Of a stretch of DNA of 22,411 nt, positions 8,124 to 14,820 are shown in pieces (position 1 is the stretch's first letter; the number at the start of each line of letters is the position of its first letter). This DNA comes from a virus. The notes under the pieces are model-generated. The model ran no database searches. It was not told the origin of the DNA and worked only from the letters and a program-made list of their open reading frames with translations. The translations under genes were made by a program, and so were the position numbers. Location of the stretch: IMG/VR virus record IMGVR_UViG_3300034068_001002, positions 1-22,411 of that record. The stretch is one strand, 5' to 3'.

Positions 8124-8948
8124 TTATCCACCATATCCAAAATAAAAATCTGAAATTTCAGATTTAGACCATGTTGCATTAGCTTCGGGAACATATGTAC
8201 CTGTTTCAAATTCTGTAAAGTTTAATCCAAGCAAAACAGCAGAAGATCGTAGATCTGGTAAATAACGAACAATCGGATCCCCATAATCAGCATGTTTGAC
8301 AACTATTCCACTCAATACGCATGGAAGTGGTTCACCAAACCAATCAGCAGTTGAATTTTGATTATAGTCACCATTACCAGATTGTCCATTAGAATTACGT
8401 AATACACTAATATTCCATAGTCTCTGTGGATAACTACGTTCTGGCAATCCAGTTGCTACTATAGGGTATGAACCTTTACGAAATGTTCCAATAATCTCAG
8501 ATACCGTTAAGGATTCATTAGAACTTTTAGGTGTAAAAAGATATTCAAAATAATAACTTTTTCTTGCTTCAGAAATCATAGTAAGTTCAGTAATATTGCT
8601 AAATCTTCGGTATGTATCTGTTGCATATTGTCTTTCTGCAAAGAAACTGATTGGTTGCATGACTCGGGAATATAATGTTCCAAAGTTCTCTAAACCACCA
8701 CTATTTGCTGCTCCTGCCATAGAAATTACAGGTCCTACGGGATTTTGACCTTCACCAAATTGGTGAATGACACTATATCCTGGTTCTTTTGGCATAGGAA
8801 GCACTATACGAGCAGCAGAACGGGATATGATGCTCTCACGTGTTCTTTCAAAGTTCTTCAATGAGTAGTTTGCTACATCAAAACATAACTGTAGAGGAAC
8901 TTCATTTTTAGAAGCATTTGAAAGAGGATAAATATAGTTTGAAGGCAT
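8124..8948 (-). CDS. 48: gp48-like baseplate tail-tube cap
   Basis: A 274-residue protein of the gp48/gp54 type, which in T4 sits on top of the hub and is the platform on which the tail tube polymerises. Matches to T4 gp48, from memory: an IVLPMPKEP segment (T4 'ILLPRSKS'), then YYFEYLFTPKSSNESLTVSEII (T4 'FTWDLTPRSTEDLMAII'), a W within PQRLWNISVL, and an end-of-protein AVLLGLNFTEFETG typical of this family. It is shorter than T4 gp48 (364). I prefer gp48 to gp54 because the next structural gene on the other strand better fits the smaller tube-initiator role. It is the first gene of the minus-strand baseplate operon, with a TATAAATA element 8 nt before its ATG. Confidence 0.75.
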   Translation of the reverse strand: MPSNYIYPLSNASKNEVPLQLCFDVANYSLKNFERTRESIISRSAARIVLPMPKEPGYSVIHQFGEGQNPVGPVISMAGAANSGGLENFGTLYSRVMQPISFFAERQYATDTYRRFSNITELTMISEARKSYYFEYLFTPKSSNESLTVSEIIGTFRKGSYPIVATGLPERSYPQRLWNISVLRNSNGQSGNGDYNQNSTADWFGEPLPCVLSGIVVKHADYGDPIVRYLPDLRSSAVLLGLNFTEFETGTYVPEANATWSKSEISDFYFGYGG

Positions 8949-8956
8949 TCTTATAA

Positions 8957-8964
8957 TATTTATA
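8957..8964 (-). promoter_or_regulatory. Late promoter TATAAATA for the baseplate operon
   Basis: Exact T4-type late element on the minus strand, 8 nt before the gp48 ATG. It is the presumed start of the gp48-to-gp15 transcript. Only 6 nt separate it from the opposed late element of gp4. Confidence 0.7.
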
Positions 8965-8970
8965 AAATAT

Positions 8971-8978
8971 CATAAATA
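8971..8978 (+). promoter_or_regulatory. Late-type promoter CATAAATA before gp4
   Basis: One mismatch from TATAAATA, on the plus strand, 6 nt before the gp4 ATG, with no Shine-Dalgarno between. It is back to back with the gp48 element in a 36-nt intergenic region. Confidence 0.6.
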
Positions 8979-8984
8979 TTTTAA

Positions 8985-9419
8985 ATGGCATACAGAACAC
9001 AATTTTTTCCACAAAATAAACAAAAGTATGTTGGTGATTCCCAAAAAATCATCTGCAGGTCACTATGGGAGCGAACCGTTTGTAAATTTTGTGATGACCA
9101 CCCAAGTATTATGAAATGGTCATCTGAAGAAATTGCTATTCCATACTTTCACCCAATAGACAATAGAGTTAGAAATTACTATCCAGATTTTTTGATTCAG
9201 TTTCAACAAAAAGAAAAGTTGTGTTTATGGATGGTTGAAGTTAAACCAAAAAAACAAACGATCTTAAAAGAAAATGCTACTAAAAATGAAAAATATACTT
9301 GGGTAGTCAATAATGCAAAATGGGAAGCAGCTAAAAATTATTGCACTAAGAATAATATTGAATTTAAACTTCTAACAGAAAAAGAGTTATACAACAAATG
9401 TCATCTTCACAAAATTTAA
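8985..9419 (+). CDS. 4: gp4-like head completion nuclease
   Basis: A 144-residue homologue of T4 gp4 (also called gp50/65), the head-completion protein with a TnsA-like PD-(D/E)xK nuclease fold. Key residues are all visible: E29 in SLWERTVCKFCD, D68 in NYYPDFL, and E85 and K87 in MVEVKPKK. That is the complete E...PD...ExK set. The length matches T4 gp4 (150). It starts the plus-strand run divergent from the baseplate operon. The ATG at 8985 has no Shine-Dalgarno, and its own late element is 6 nt away. The last 22 nt overlap the following tube-protein gene in another frame. Confidence 0.9.
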   Translation: MAYRTQFFPQNKQKYVGDSQKIICRSLWERTVCKFCDDHPSIMKWSSEEIAIPYFHPIDNRVRNYYPDFLIQFQQKEKLCLWMVEVKPKKQTILKENATKNEKYTWVVNNAKWEAAKNYCTKNNIEFKLLTEKELYNKCHLHKI

Positions 9420-9952
9420 ATAATATTGAAACTATAAAAACTTATTTGGACACTCATCAGGGTCTTCAAAGAGCTAATAGATATTCTGTTTTAATAAAAA
9501 ATAAAACAACGAATGGTGCTGCTTTAAAATGTTATCCAGAAGCAATATCCTTTGGTGCAAGGGCTACAAATTACATATATGATAATTTACAAGGATATGG
9601 TTATGGTCGTGCTGTTCCCAACTCAAGTAAGTTTGTTGGTGGAATAGTTATGACATTTATGGTTACCGGAGATTTAGATATTTTAACATACTTTAATAAC
9701 TGGTTTGATTTTATGTATAAAAAAAATGCTAATAGTGTGTTTACAGTACCTTACTATGATGAGTCTGTTTTAGGTTCTGAATTATATTTAACTTACTTAG
9801 ATCTAAATGGTAATCCTGCTCCCGGACGTTCTTTGTGGACATTTAAAGAAATTTATCCTATAGAGTGTATGCCATTAGAATTATCATCAAAACCCGACTC
9901 TCCACTTTTATATCAAGTTGTATTAAATTATCGAAGCATTGAAAGAACATAA
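9398..9952 (+). CDS. 54: gp54/gp19-fold tail tube initiator or tube protein
   Basis: A 184-residue tail-tube-fold protein. The N-terminal QRANRYSVLIKNK parallels the 'R-x-N-x-F-x-V-x-I' opening of gp19 and gp54. A later GGIVMTFMVTGDLDILTYFNNWFDFMY is the 'I-x-F-x-x-D-x-x-x-x-R-x-F-D-x-W' helix-turn of the family, and PLLYQVVLNYRSIE is the closing strand. I favour gp54 (initiator between gp48 and the tube) because of the neighbours gp48, gp53, gp4 and gp26, whereas the major tube gene gp19 normally sits next to the sheath gene gp18, which is not here. Its size (184) is closer to gp19 (163) than to T4 gp54 (320), so a gp19-type protein cannot be excluded. It overlaps gp4 by 22 nt. Confidence 0.65.
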   Translation: MSSSQNLNNIETIKTYLDTHQGLQRANRYSVLIKNKTTNGAALKCYPEAISFGARATNYIYDNLQGYGYGRAVPNSSKFVGGIVMTFMVTGDLDILTYFNNWFDFMYKKNANSVFTVPYYDESVLGSELYLTYLDLNGNPAPGRSLWTFKEIYPIECMPLELSSKPDSPLLYQVVLNYRSIERT

Positions 9953-9962
9953 GGAAACTAAT

Positions 9963-10619
9963 ATGGATATTTTGAATTTATTTAAAGAGGCTCAACCAAA
10001 GTTTGAAACAACTTTACCGTTTAGTAAGAAACAAGTTTTATTTACTGCATTTAAAGTAAAAGATGCTAAAAAAATTGCTTTAGTATTACAAGAAAATAAT
10101 AAGAAATTATCTTTAATAGCTCTTTATGAGTGCATTAAAGAAAATTCTAATTTAAAAAATGTTGATGATTTATGTTTGGCAGATGCCGAATATTTATTTT
10201 TACAAATTAGATCCAAAAGTGTTGATGAACTTTTAAATGTCCTAGTTAATGGTAGCAAATATCAGATTCAAATTAATAACATTATTACAAAAAATAATTT
10301 ACAGATTCAAACAATTTTAATAGGATCTTCAATTGTTTTAAATTTAGAATCTCCAGTACTATCAGATTTGTTAAAACAAGACAGCTTTGACGATCACACT
10401 TATGCAAAAGCATGTATTAAAAGTATAAACATATCTGGACAAGTATTTTACCTAGATAAATTTTTAAATAAAGAATGTCAGGATATTATTGATAACCTAC
10501 CAATTTCAACCATTAAAGATCTTAATAAATTTGTAGAAACCGAACCCAGACTTTATTTTGCCATAAAGGATGAAATAAACGAAAGTGAGGTAAACGGTTT
10601 CCTAAGTTTTTTTATCTAG
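9963..10619 (+). CDS. 26: gp26-like baseplate hub assembly / tail assembly chaperone-like protein
   Basis: A 218-residue T4_baseplate-family protein (T4 gp26 is 208). The N-terminus TLPFSKKQVLFTAFKVKDAKK and the middle LYECIKEN followed by VDDLCLADAEYLFLQIRSKS (roughly residues 50-80) give the family pattern 'P-x-S-x-K-x-x-x-F-x-P-F-x-x-K ... D-x-E-Y-L-F-L-x-x-R-x-K-S'. I chose the ATG at 9963 over the upstream ATG at 9939 because AAGGA at 9951-9955 is 7 nt before it; the upstream start would overlap the previous gene. The last codons are AGT TTT TTT ATC TAG, and the T7 run at 10607-10613 is a slippery site. A -1 slip continues into a 67-codon open frame (see the extension entry). gp26 assists hub assembly in T4 and is not in the mature baseplate. 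Confidence 0.8.
   Translation: MDILNLFKEAQPKFETTLPFSKKQVLFTAFKVKDAKKIALVLQENNKKLSLIALYECIKENSNLKNVDDLCLADAEYLFLQIRSKSVDELLNVLVNGSKYQIQINNIITKNNLQIQTILIGSSIVLNLESPVLSDLLKQDSFDDHTYAKACIKSINISGQVFYLDKFLNKECQDIIDNLPISTIKDLNKFVETEPRLYFAIKDEINESEVNGFLSFFI
10607..10613 (+). promoter_or_regulatory. Candidate -1 slippery heptamer T TTT TTT in gp26
   Basis: The heptamer is correctly phased: in the gp26 frame it reads aGT TTT TTT ATC TAG. A -1 slip replaces ATC-TAG by TAT-CTA-GCA and continues for 67 codons. A GAGG lies 16 nt upstream. Just downstream is a weak CTAG-CAT-CTAG hairpin; no strong stimulatory structure is seen. Confidence 0.55.
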
Positions 10620-10816
10620 CATCTAGTTACTTTGATATAATTGATTATTATAAAACTAATTTTTCATTATTTAAAGAACTAAAATGGTCTATATCGGATA
10701 TTGAAAATATGTATTTTTGGGAGAGAGAAGTTTATATAAATGTTTTAGTCAATCATAATCAAGATTTACAACAACAGCAGCAACACACAGAAGCAACAGG
10801 ACAATACATTGGATAA
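10613..10816 (+). CDS. Frameshift extension of gp26 (gp26-X), no start codon of its own
   Basis: This 67-codon open stretch fills the apparent gap between gp26 and the next gene and reads YLASSYFDIIDYYKTNFSLF, then KELKWSISDIENMYFWEREV, YINVLVNHNQ and a five-Gln run before TAA at 10814. It looks coding: aromatic, charged and amphipathic, without random stops. In its frame the stop upstream is at about 10585, and no ATG, GTG or TTG occurs until the ATG at 10709, which would give only 35 residues. The frame is entered exactly by a -1 slip at the T7 run, giving a fused product of about 284 residues. That is the layout of lambda G/GT and P2 E/E+E' tail assembly chaperones. An independent short gene from 10709 is the alternative. 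Confidence 0.55.
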   Translation, partial: YLASSYFDIIDYYKTNFSLFKELKWSISDIENMYFWEREVYINVLVNHNQDLQQQQQHTEATGQYIG

Positions 10817-11309
10817 TACAACTAAAATCGATGTTCAGGCAGAAAAAGTAGCTTTTAATGATGCTATTGTACAATCAGGTACAACTAACGATATGACAAA
10901 ACCATCTGAACCAGTTACAAAAATGGAATTGCCAAAAACTGAATTGTTAGGAGAAAAAGCAAATATGCCGTCAATTGAAATAACACCTGTTACTCCACCA
11001 AGTAACTATGAGACAGACAATAGAAATAACATGAATCCAGTTGTACCTGCTTCACGTGAATCAAAATTATTAAAAATGCAAACAAGTTCACCAGATACTG
11101 CAAATAATAAAAAAACAACTAATATTGAAAAACAAATATCACAAAATATACTTCCTTCAATTCAAAAAATTGCACAACAAGTAAATGACATGGGTGTATC
11201 AAAAGGAAAACAAGTAAGTATGACTGAAGAACGACCTACTATTGCACCCGTAAATTTAATTTTTATAGAAAGATCGGCTAGAGCATCACAACCACCTGCT
11301 TGGTCATAA
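10809..11309 (+). CDS. Low-complexity protein of unknown function (TTG start)
   Basis: A 166-residue protein with no family that I recognise. It opens MDNTTKIDVQAEKVAF and is then rich in Thr, Pro, Asn, Lys and Glu (for example PSIEITPVTPPSNYE), which suggests intrinsic disorder. Residues about 115-135 (NIEKQISQNILPSIQKIAQQ) could form an amphipathic helix. It ends PVNLIFIERSARASQPPAWS. The start is TTG at 10809; AGGA at 10798-10801 is 7 nt upstream, and the TTG overlaps the stop of the gp26 extension by 8 nt. In a chaperone-frameshift layout the next gene is often the tape measure, but this is far too short and has no long coiled coil, so I leave it unassigned. Confidence 0.6.
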   Translation: MDNTTKIDVQAEKVAFNDAIVQSGTTNDMTKPSEPVTKMELPKTELLGEKANMPSIEITPVTPPSNYETDNRNNMNPVVPASRESKLLKMQTSSPDTANNKKTTNIEKQISQNILPSIQKIAQQVNDMGVSKGKQVSMTEERPTIAPVNLIFIERSARASQPPAWS

Positions 11310-11310
11310 A

Positions 11311-11334
11311 AAAAGCCCCCTTGCGGGGGCTTTT
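11311..11334. terminator. Bidirectional intrinsic terminator between gp26 block and gp32
   Basis: Perfect inverted repeat with arms AAAAGCCCCC and GGGGGCTTTT around a TTGC loop. It lies 2 nt after the stop of the plus-strand gene and 1 nt from the gp32 stop, with U-tracts in both directions (TTTT rightward, and the A-run on the left gives TTTT leftward). Its symmetric form suits termination of both convergent transcripts. Confidence 0.9.
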
Positions 11335-11335
11335 C

Positions 11336-12196
11336 TCAGTCGTTTTCCATTTCAGAGAAATACTTTAGAGGATCCTTTTCCTCTACATCTTCTGATGCAA
11401 TAGGATTCGAATCTACATCATCTTCAATACTCTTAGCTGATGCAAACTGTGCACGAATATCGTCTCCAGTAATCTTATTAAAACGATCCTTGAGTTCTTG
11501 ATGACTCTTAAACTGACTCTTGTCAGTAAACTCCTTAAGAGGATATTGTGTCTTCCAGAGTTCTTCTAACTTCTTATCATCTCCACCAAGGAGAGGAGCA
11601 GGAGATGAAAACTCGGAACGATCATAGTTTACATAACCACCTACGTTGCGAATCTTGATCTTGAAGTCAGCACCAGTCCAAAAGTTAAAGGGATCTACTG
11701 CCTTCTCGTCTTGGTATTCTGGATGAGCAAGTCCCTGAATCTTCTGGAAGATCTTGGTACCGTATTGATAAAGAAAAACCTTTCCCTTATTCTCTGGGTT
11801 TGCAGGATCTTCAAGAACAAGAATGTTGGAGATGTAAGTCAACTTACGCTTACGGTTTCTTGCAATATTCTTGTCATCTTCGATACCACTGTTCCACAGT
11901 TCTGTGTTTGCTTCACAGATAGGACACTTTTCTCCAAGAGTCGTTGGGCAGTTCTCAAATAGCCATCCACCCTTTCCCTTGAATGCATGGCTGTAGATAG
12001 AAACAAAAGGACTATCTTCTCCTGCAATCTCAGGAAGGAATCGAATTACTGCGTAACCGTTTCCTGACTTATCGATACCGGGCTTCCAAATACGTTCATC
12101 TTTGTAACTCTCCTTTGAGGTGAGCTTATCCATACGCTCGGTTAGGGATGCGACTGAGTTCTTACTCTTCTTCTTGAAATCTGAAAAATTTGCCAT
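11336..12196 (-). CDS. 32: gp32 single-stranded DNA-binding protein
   Basis: A 286-residue T4 gp32 homologue that coats ssDNA during replication, recombination and repair. The zinc site is visible: H70, C83, C91, C94 (SHAF ... ENCPTT ... EKCPIC), equivalent to T4 His64-Cys77-Cys87-Cys90. N-terminal KKKSKNS (residues 8-14) resembles the basic-Ser/Thr LAST motif of cooperative binding. The C-terminus is strongly acidic (IEDDVDS, SEDVEEKD), as expected of the protein-protein interaction tail. Aromatics Y68, W78 and F80 line the central domain. Lys codons are mostly AAG and Leu/Thr codons often end in C, unlike the AAA-rich late genes, which suggests selection for high expression. It follows gp33 and its promoter lies within gp33. 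Confidence 0.96.
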   Translation of the reverse strand: MANFSDFKKKSKNSVASLTERMDKLTSKESYKDERIWKPGIDKSGNGYAVIRFLPEIAGEDSPFVSIYSHAFKGKGGWLFENCPTTLGEKCPICEANTELWNSGIEDDKNIARNRKRKLTYISNILVLEDPANPENKGKVFLYQYGTKIFQKIQGLAHPEYQDEKAVDPFNFWTGADFKIKIRNVGGYVNYDRSEFSSPAPLLGGDDKKLEELWKTQYPLKEFTDKSQFKSHQELKDRFNKITGDDIRAQFASAKSIEDDVDSNPIASEDVEEKDPLKYFSEMEND

Positions 12197-12212
12197 ATGT
12201 AACTTTCTTTCC

Positions 12213-12229
12213 CCAGGGATCTACCCTGG
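12213..12229 (-). promoter_or_regulatory. Leader hairpin in the gp32 mRNA (possible autogenous operator)
   Basis: On the minus strand CCAGGG-TAGAT-CCCTGG forms a perfect 6-bp stem with a 5-nt loop, ending 16 nt before the gp32 ATG, just upstream of a GGGGAAAG purine run that could act as ribosome site. T4 gp32 represses its own translation through a leader structure; this hairpin is in the right place for such an operator, but that role is inference. Confidence 0.55.
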
Positions 12230-12242
12230 CCTTTGTCTTTTA

Positions 12243-12270
12243 ATTATACCATGAATAAACGATCAGTCAA
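12243..12270 (-). promoter_or_regulatory. Sigma70-type promoter for gp32
   Basis: Minus strand TTGACT (12270-12265), 16-nt spacer, TATAAT (12248-12243), close to consensus. The -35 lies within the final codons of gp33 (stop at 12263), so gp32 can be transcribed from its own promoter as well as with gp33. Confidence 0.85.
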
Positions 12271-12496
12271 CTGGTAACTTCTTTGTTTTACAGTTTTTTA
12301 ATAAATGTTTTTCTTTGGCTTCAATTTGAATTTTTTCTACAATTGGTCTACTGACCAATTTTCCAGCAGTACCGGGATCTATACCCATTTCTTCTGCTAA
12401 TTCTATAATTGCATCCATAAAACTCAGTTTTGTGAGAGTTACTCTCTCTAAAACTTGGTTTGAAAATTTTTCTTTGGCGGTCTCATCTATATACAT
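12263..12496 (-). CDS. 33: gp33-like late-promoter coactivator
   Basis: A 77-residue protein of the T4 gp33 type, which links the sliding clamp and the RNA polymerase beta flap so that polymerase with gp55 uses TATAAATA late promoters. The core LSFMDAIIELAEEMGIDPGTAGKLVSRPIVEKIQIEAKEKHLL follows the family pattern of two helices, an acidic turn, then 'A-x-L/K-x-x-x-x-x-x-x-K-I-x-x-E-A'. The C-terminus ends KTKKLPVD. It is shorter than T4 gp33 (112), as in marine T4-like phages from memory. Position next to gp32 matches T4, although the gp59 gene that lies between them in T4 is absent. The ATG at 12496 has no clear Shine-Dalgarno. Its presence fits the many late elements in this window. Confidence 0.75.
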   Translation of the reverse strand: MYIDETAKEKFSNQVLERVTLTKLSFMDAIIELAEEMGIDPGTAGKLVSRPIVEKIQIEAKEKHLLKNCKTKKLPVD

Positions 12497-12543
12497 GACT
12501 ACAGTATATATCGTAAATCAAAATAATCAATAATTAAATACAT

Positions 12544-12550
12544 CTAAATA
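12544..12550 (+). promoter_or_regulatory. Late-type element CTAAATA before the 306-residue gene
   Basis: CTAAATA on the plus strand, 26 nt before the ATG, a variant of the TATAAATA late element. It lies in the 80-nt divergent region between gp33 and the plus-strand virion-type genes; AGGT at 12565-12568 could serve as ribosome site. Confidence 0.5.
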
Positions 12551-12576
12551 TTGATGACTCATTCTAGGTAAAAACT

Positions 12577-13497
12577 ATGGGAAGCACAACAGACTCAATT
12601 CCAATTCAAACATCTGGTCTTACCGCAAATATTGCTACTGATTATATCGGTACAGGTGGAATAACTGGACATTATCAATTAATCAAACTTGCATATGGCG
12701 TTGCAGACTCTGCAACCATAGTTAGCGGTTCTAACCCATTCCCAGTAACTATTGCGGGTGGTATGACAGCAACAATTTCTGGATTTACAGGAACCATTCA
12801 GGTTCAGGGTGTTGGTGGCGGTACTCCGGTACCAGTATCTGGAACTGTTGTAGTTACTGGTATTACCACTTCACAACTGTATGTTACCACTACAAGTGGT
12901 TCTAGAGTTGAAATTACTGGTGGTATTCCACTCACCAAAACCAAAGATGCTATTTCTGTATTTGGTCCAAATGGTATCACCTACGTGTATGCCCACCTTG
13001 TTGACGCTGCAGGAAAGTCATTAAGTTATAGCAACGGTGCCTTGAATGTGAATATTCAAGGAGTTACTATCAGTACAAATATTCAATCGACGGTTGGTAT
13101 ATATGGAATATCTGGAGCAACTGCTATAGGTATTAATGATACAAACGTTCTTTTAGGAATGACTGGTATAAATGCACAGGTAGTTGGTTTAAGAACTGAT
13201 TTACAAGCCTTGGGGGTTGGGCGTGCTACTGCGTTTAAAACTGGTAGAGCCAGTGCTGGATCAGGATCTGCAGTACAAATGGATTCAGCTGGATATACCT
13301 GTTACGCTGGAATAAATATTCGAGCAATCTCAACAAATACTGATTTTGTATATTTGGGAAATAGTGGCAGTTTGGTTGGTGCCTCTGGTTATGCATTAGA
13401 TCCAGGTGAAAATGTATTTCTTGATATTCAAAATACAAATAAAGTTTATTTAATTTCTAATACAGGAACACAAGTCATAACCTATATGGGTTCATAA
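12577..13497 (+). CDS. Putative virion structural protein, Gly/Thr-rich beta
   Basis: A 306-residue protein that I do not identify by family. It is rich in Gly, Thr, Ser and Val, with repeated short beta units (PFPVTIAG, MTATISGFTG, PVPVSGTVVVTG, VNIQGVTIS), the kind of composition found in phage fibre or decoration proteins. The C-terminal 80 residues (GSAVQMDSAGYTCYAGINIRAI, then VYLGNSGSLVGASGYALDPGENVFLDI, NTNKVYLISNTG) form a beta-sandwich-like block common at the end of virion surface proteins of marine phages. There is no signal peptide or membrane segment. It is the first gene of a late-type plus-strand pair (the second starts 1 nt after its stop). Confidence 0.65.
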   Translation: MGSTTDSIPIQTSGLTANIATDYIGTGGITGHYQLIKLAYGVADSATIVSGSNPFPVTIAGGMTATISGFTGTIQVQGVGGGTPVPVSGTVVVTGITTSQLYVTTTSGSRVEITGGIPLTKTKDAISVFGPNGITYVYAHLVDAAGKSLSYSNGALNVNIQGVTISTNIQSTVGIYGISGATAIGINDTNVLLGMTGINAQVVGLRTDLQALGVGRATAFKTGRASAGSGSAVQMDSAGYTCYAGINIRAISTNTDFVYLGNSGSLVGASGYALDPGENVFLDIQNTNKVYLISNTGTQVITYMGS

Positions 13498-13498
13498 T

Positions 13499-14797
13499 AT
13501 GTCATTTGTTTTAAACGTTGTAAAATCGTTTACCAATTATGGTATAGTTCTTTCTGGAACTACCATTGATCCAGCATTAACTAAAGGATTCTTTTCAAGT
13601 AGCCCAAATATTTCAATAATTGGAAATTCATGTTATATTGATTATTCCAATACTTCAAATATTTCAGATCTTACATATTTAAAAAAATTATTTTCTACTG
13701 CTGCAGTTGGAACAACCTATGCATTATTGTACGGAGATTATTTTGATGAAGTTAAAAATATAAGAACCGATATATCTGGTGTATTTTCTAAATCTAGTTT
13801 TACAAATAATGGCAAACTACTAATAGGTTCTATTGTATCTGGTTTAACATATACATCAAATTATTCATATTATGATAAAAGTTATTTTGTAAATCCACCA
13901 CAATATACAACTGGATATACCGGTACTGCTAATTTAAATTTTATTACAAATAATATTACTAGTAACCCTGCAAAATCATTTATAAATTCTGGACTTATAG
14001 GAAGTAGTTTTGATCATGAAGAATATATTGAATTAAGTGGAACTACTTTAAATACAGGAAAATTAAAAATAAATTCAGTAATCAAACTGAAAGATAATAA
14101 AGAATTATTATATATTGATAATACATTGGTTTCAGAAAATTTAGGAAATACAGCTACAACATCTAATTTTTATATACGTGGAAACGCTAATCCAGATATT
14201 TTAAATAAAAGTAGAAAATTATTAGGATGTTATGTCATATATGATTCTAATGGAAACCAAACTAACTGTTTTGAAAACCAAAATCAACTACAGGGATTTT
14301 TAAGGTCTCAATCAATTTCTGTTGGATATTCTGCCTATTGGGTACCATGTCTAGATTGTTCGAGATTAACAGATAACGCTTTAAATGCTGCATCTAGTGA
14401 TAAAACATTATTCTTTGATGCTAGTGTTTTCTTTTATGTTGAGCAACAGGCATTAGCAACTCTTAATGATGCATTAGAAGTAGTTTTATCTTATGTATAT
14501 ACATTAAAATCTAATGCAGTTAGCAATTCTAGTTTACAGGTAACAAGTGCTATAACCTTTACCGTTGAGAATGGATTTAAAATAGATTTAAGTCACCCAA
14601 GTCTAAAGGGATTTAATGTTGAAGTATATCTTGATTCACTTTATACTATACCGATGACTCAATACATTTACAAACTTGGCATTTTAGGATTTGATCAAGC
14701 TAGCTTAATATATCAAAAGAATGCTAGTAGTTCAAAACTGTTATATTTACAGTTTACTGGACCAACTACAATTAATGTACAGATTACAGTAATTTAA
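13499..14797 (+). CDS. Putative virion protein, Ser/Asn/Thr-rich, unknown
   Basis: A 432-residue protein with no recognised family. It starts MSFVLNVVKSFTNYGIVLSG, is rich in Ser, Asn, Thr and Tyr, and has few charged residues, typical of an extracellular beta structure such as a fibre. It includes Cys pairs in a PCLDCSRLTDNALNAAS segment (about residues 281-297), followed by a more helical part (EQQALATLNDALEVVLSYVY) and a beta ending (LQFTGPTTINVQITVI). It begins 1 nt after the previous stop in the context CATAATATG, without Shine-Dalgarno, so it is probably coupled to its neighbour. The pair may form a two-protein surface structure, but this is inference. Confidence 0.6.
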   Translation: MSFVLNVVKSFTNYGIVLSGTTIDPALTKGFFSSSPNISIIGNSCYIDYSNTSNISDLTYLKKLFSTAAVGTTYALLYGDYFDEVKNIRTDISGVFSKSSFTNNGKLLIGSIVSGLTYTSNYSYYDKSYFVNPPQYTTGYTGTANLNFITNNITSNPAKSFINSGLIGSSFDHEEYIELSGTTLNTGKLKINSVIKLKDNKELLYIDNTLVSENLGNTATTSNFYIRGNANPDILNKSRKLLGCYVIYDSNGNQTNCFENQNQLQGFLRSQSISVGYSAYWVPCLDCSRLTDNALNAASSDKTLFFDASVFFYVEQQALATLNDALEVVLSYVYTLKSNAVSNSSLQVTSAITFTVENGFKIDLSHPSLKGFNVEVYLDSLYTIPMTQYIYKLGILGFDQASLIYQKNASSSKLLYLQFTGPTTINVQITVI

Positions 14798-14820
14798 AAA
14801 ATTTACTTTGTTAAATTTTT
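14797..14820. terminator. Possible AT-only hairpin between convergent genes
   Basis: A perfect 9-bp inverted repeat (AAAAATTTA, loop CTTTGT, TAAATTTTT) at the junction of two convergent genes, overlapping both stop codons' surroundings. It is made only of A and T, so it is weak and a chance structure is possible in such AT-rich DNA. Confidence 0.35.

Noticed and set aside
10620-10808. Treating this region as non-coding intergenic DNA
   Set aside because: An uninterrupted 67-codon frame with protein-like composition runs through it, and the slippery site enters it in the right phase.
11711-11962. 83-codon frame antisense to gp32
   Set aside because: Falls inside the certain gp32 gene; no promoter or ribosome site.
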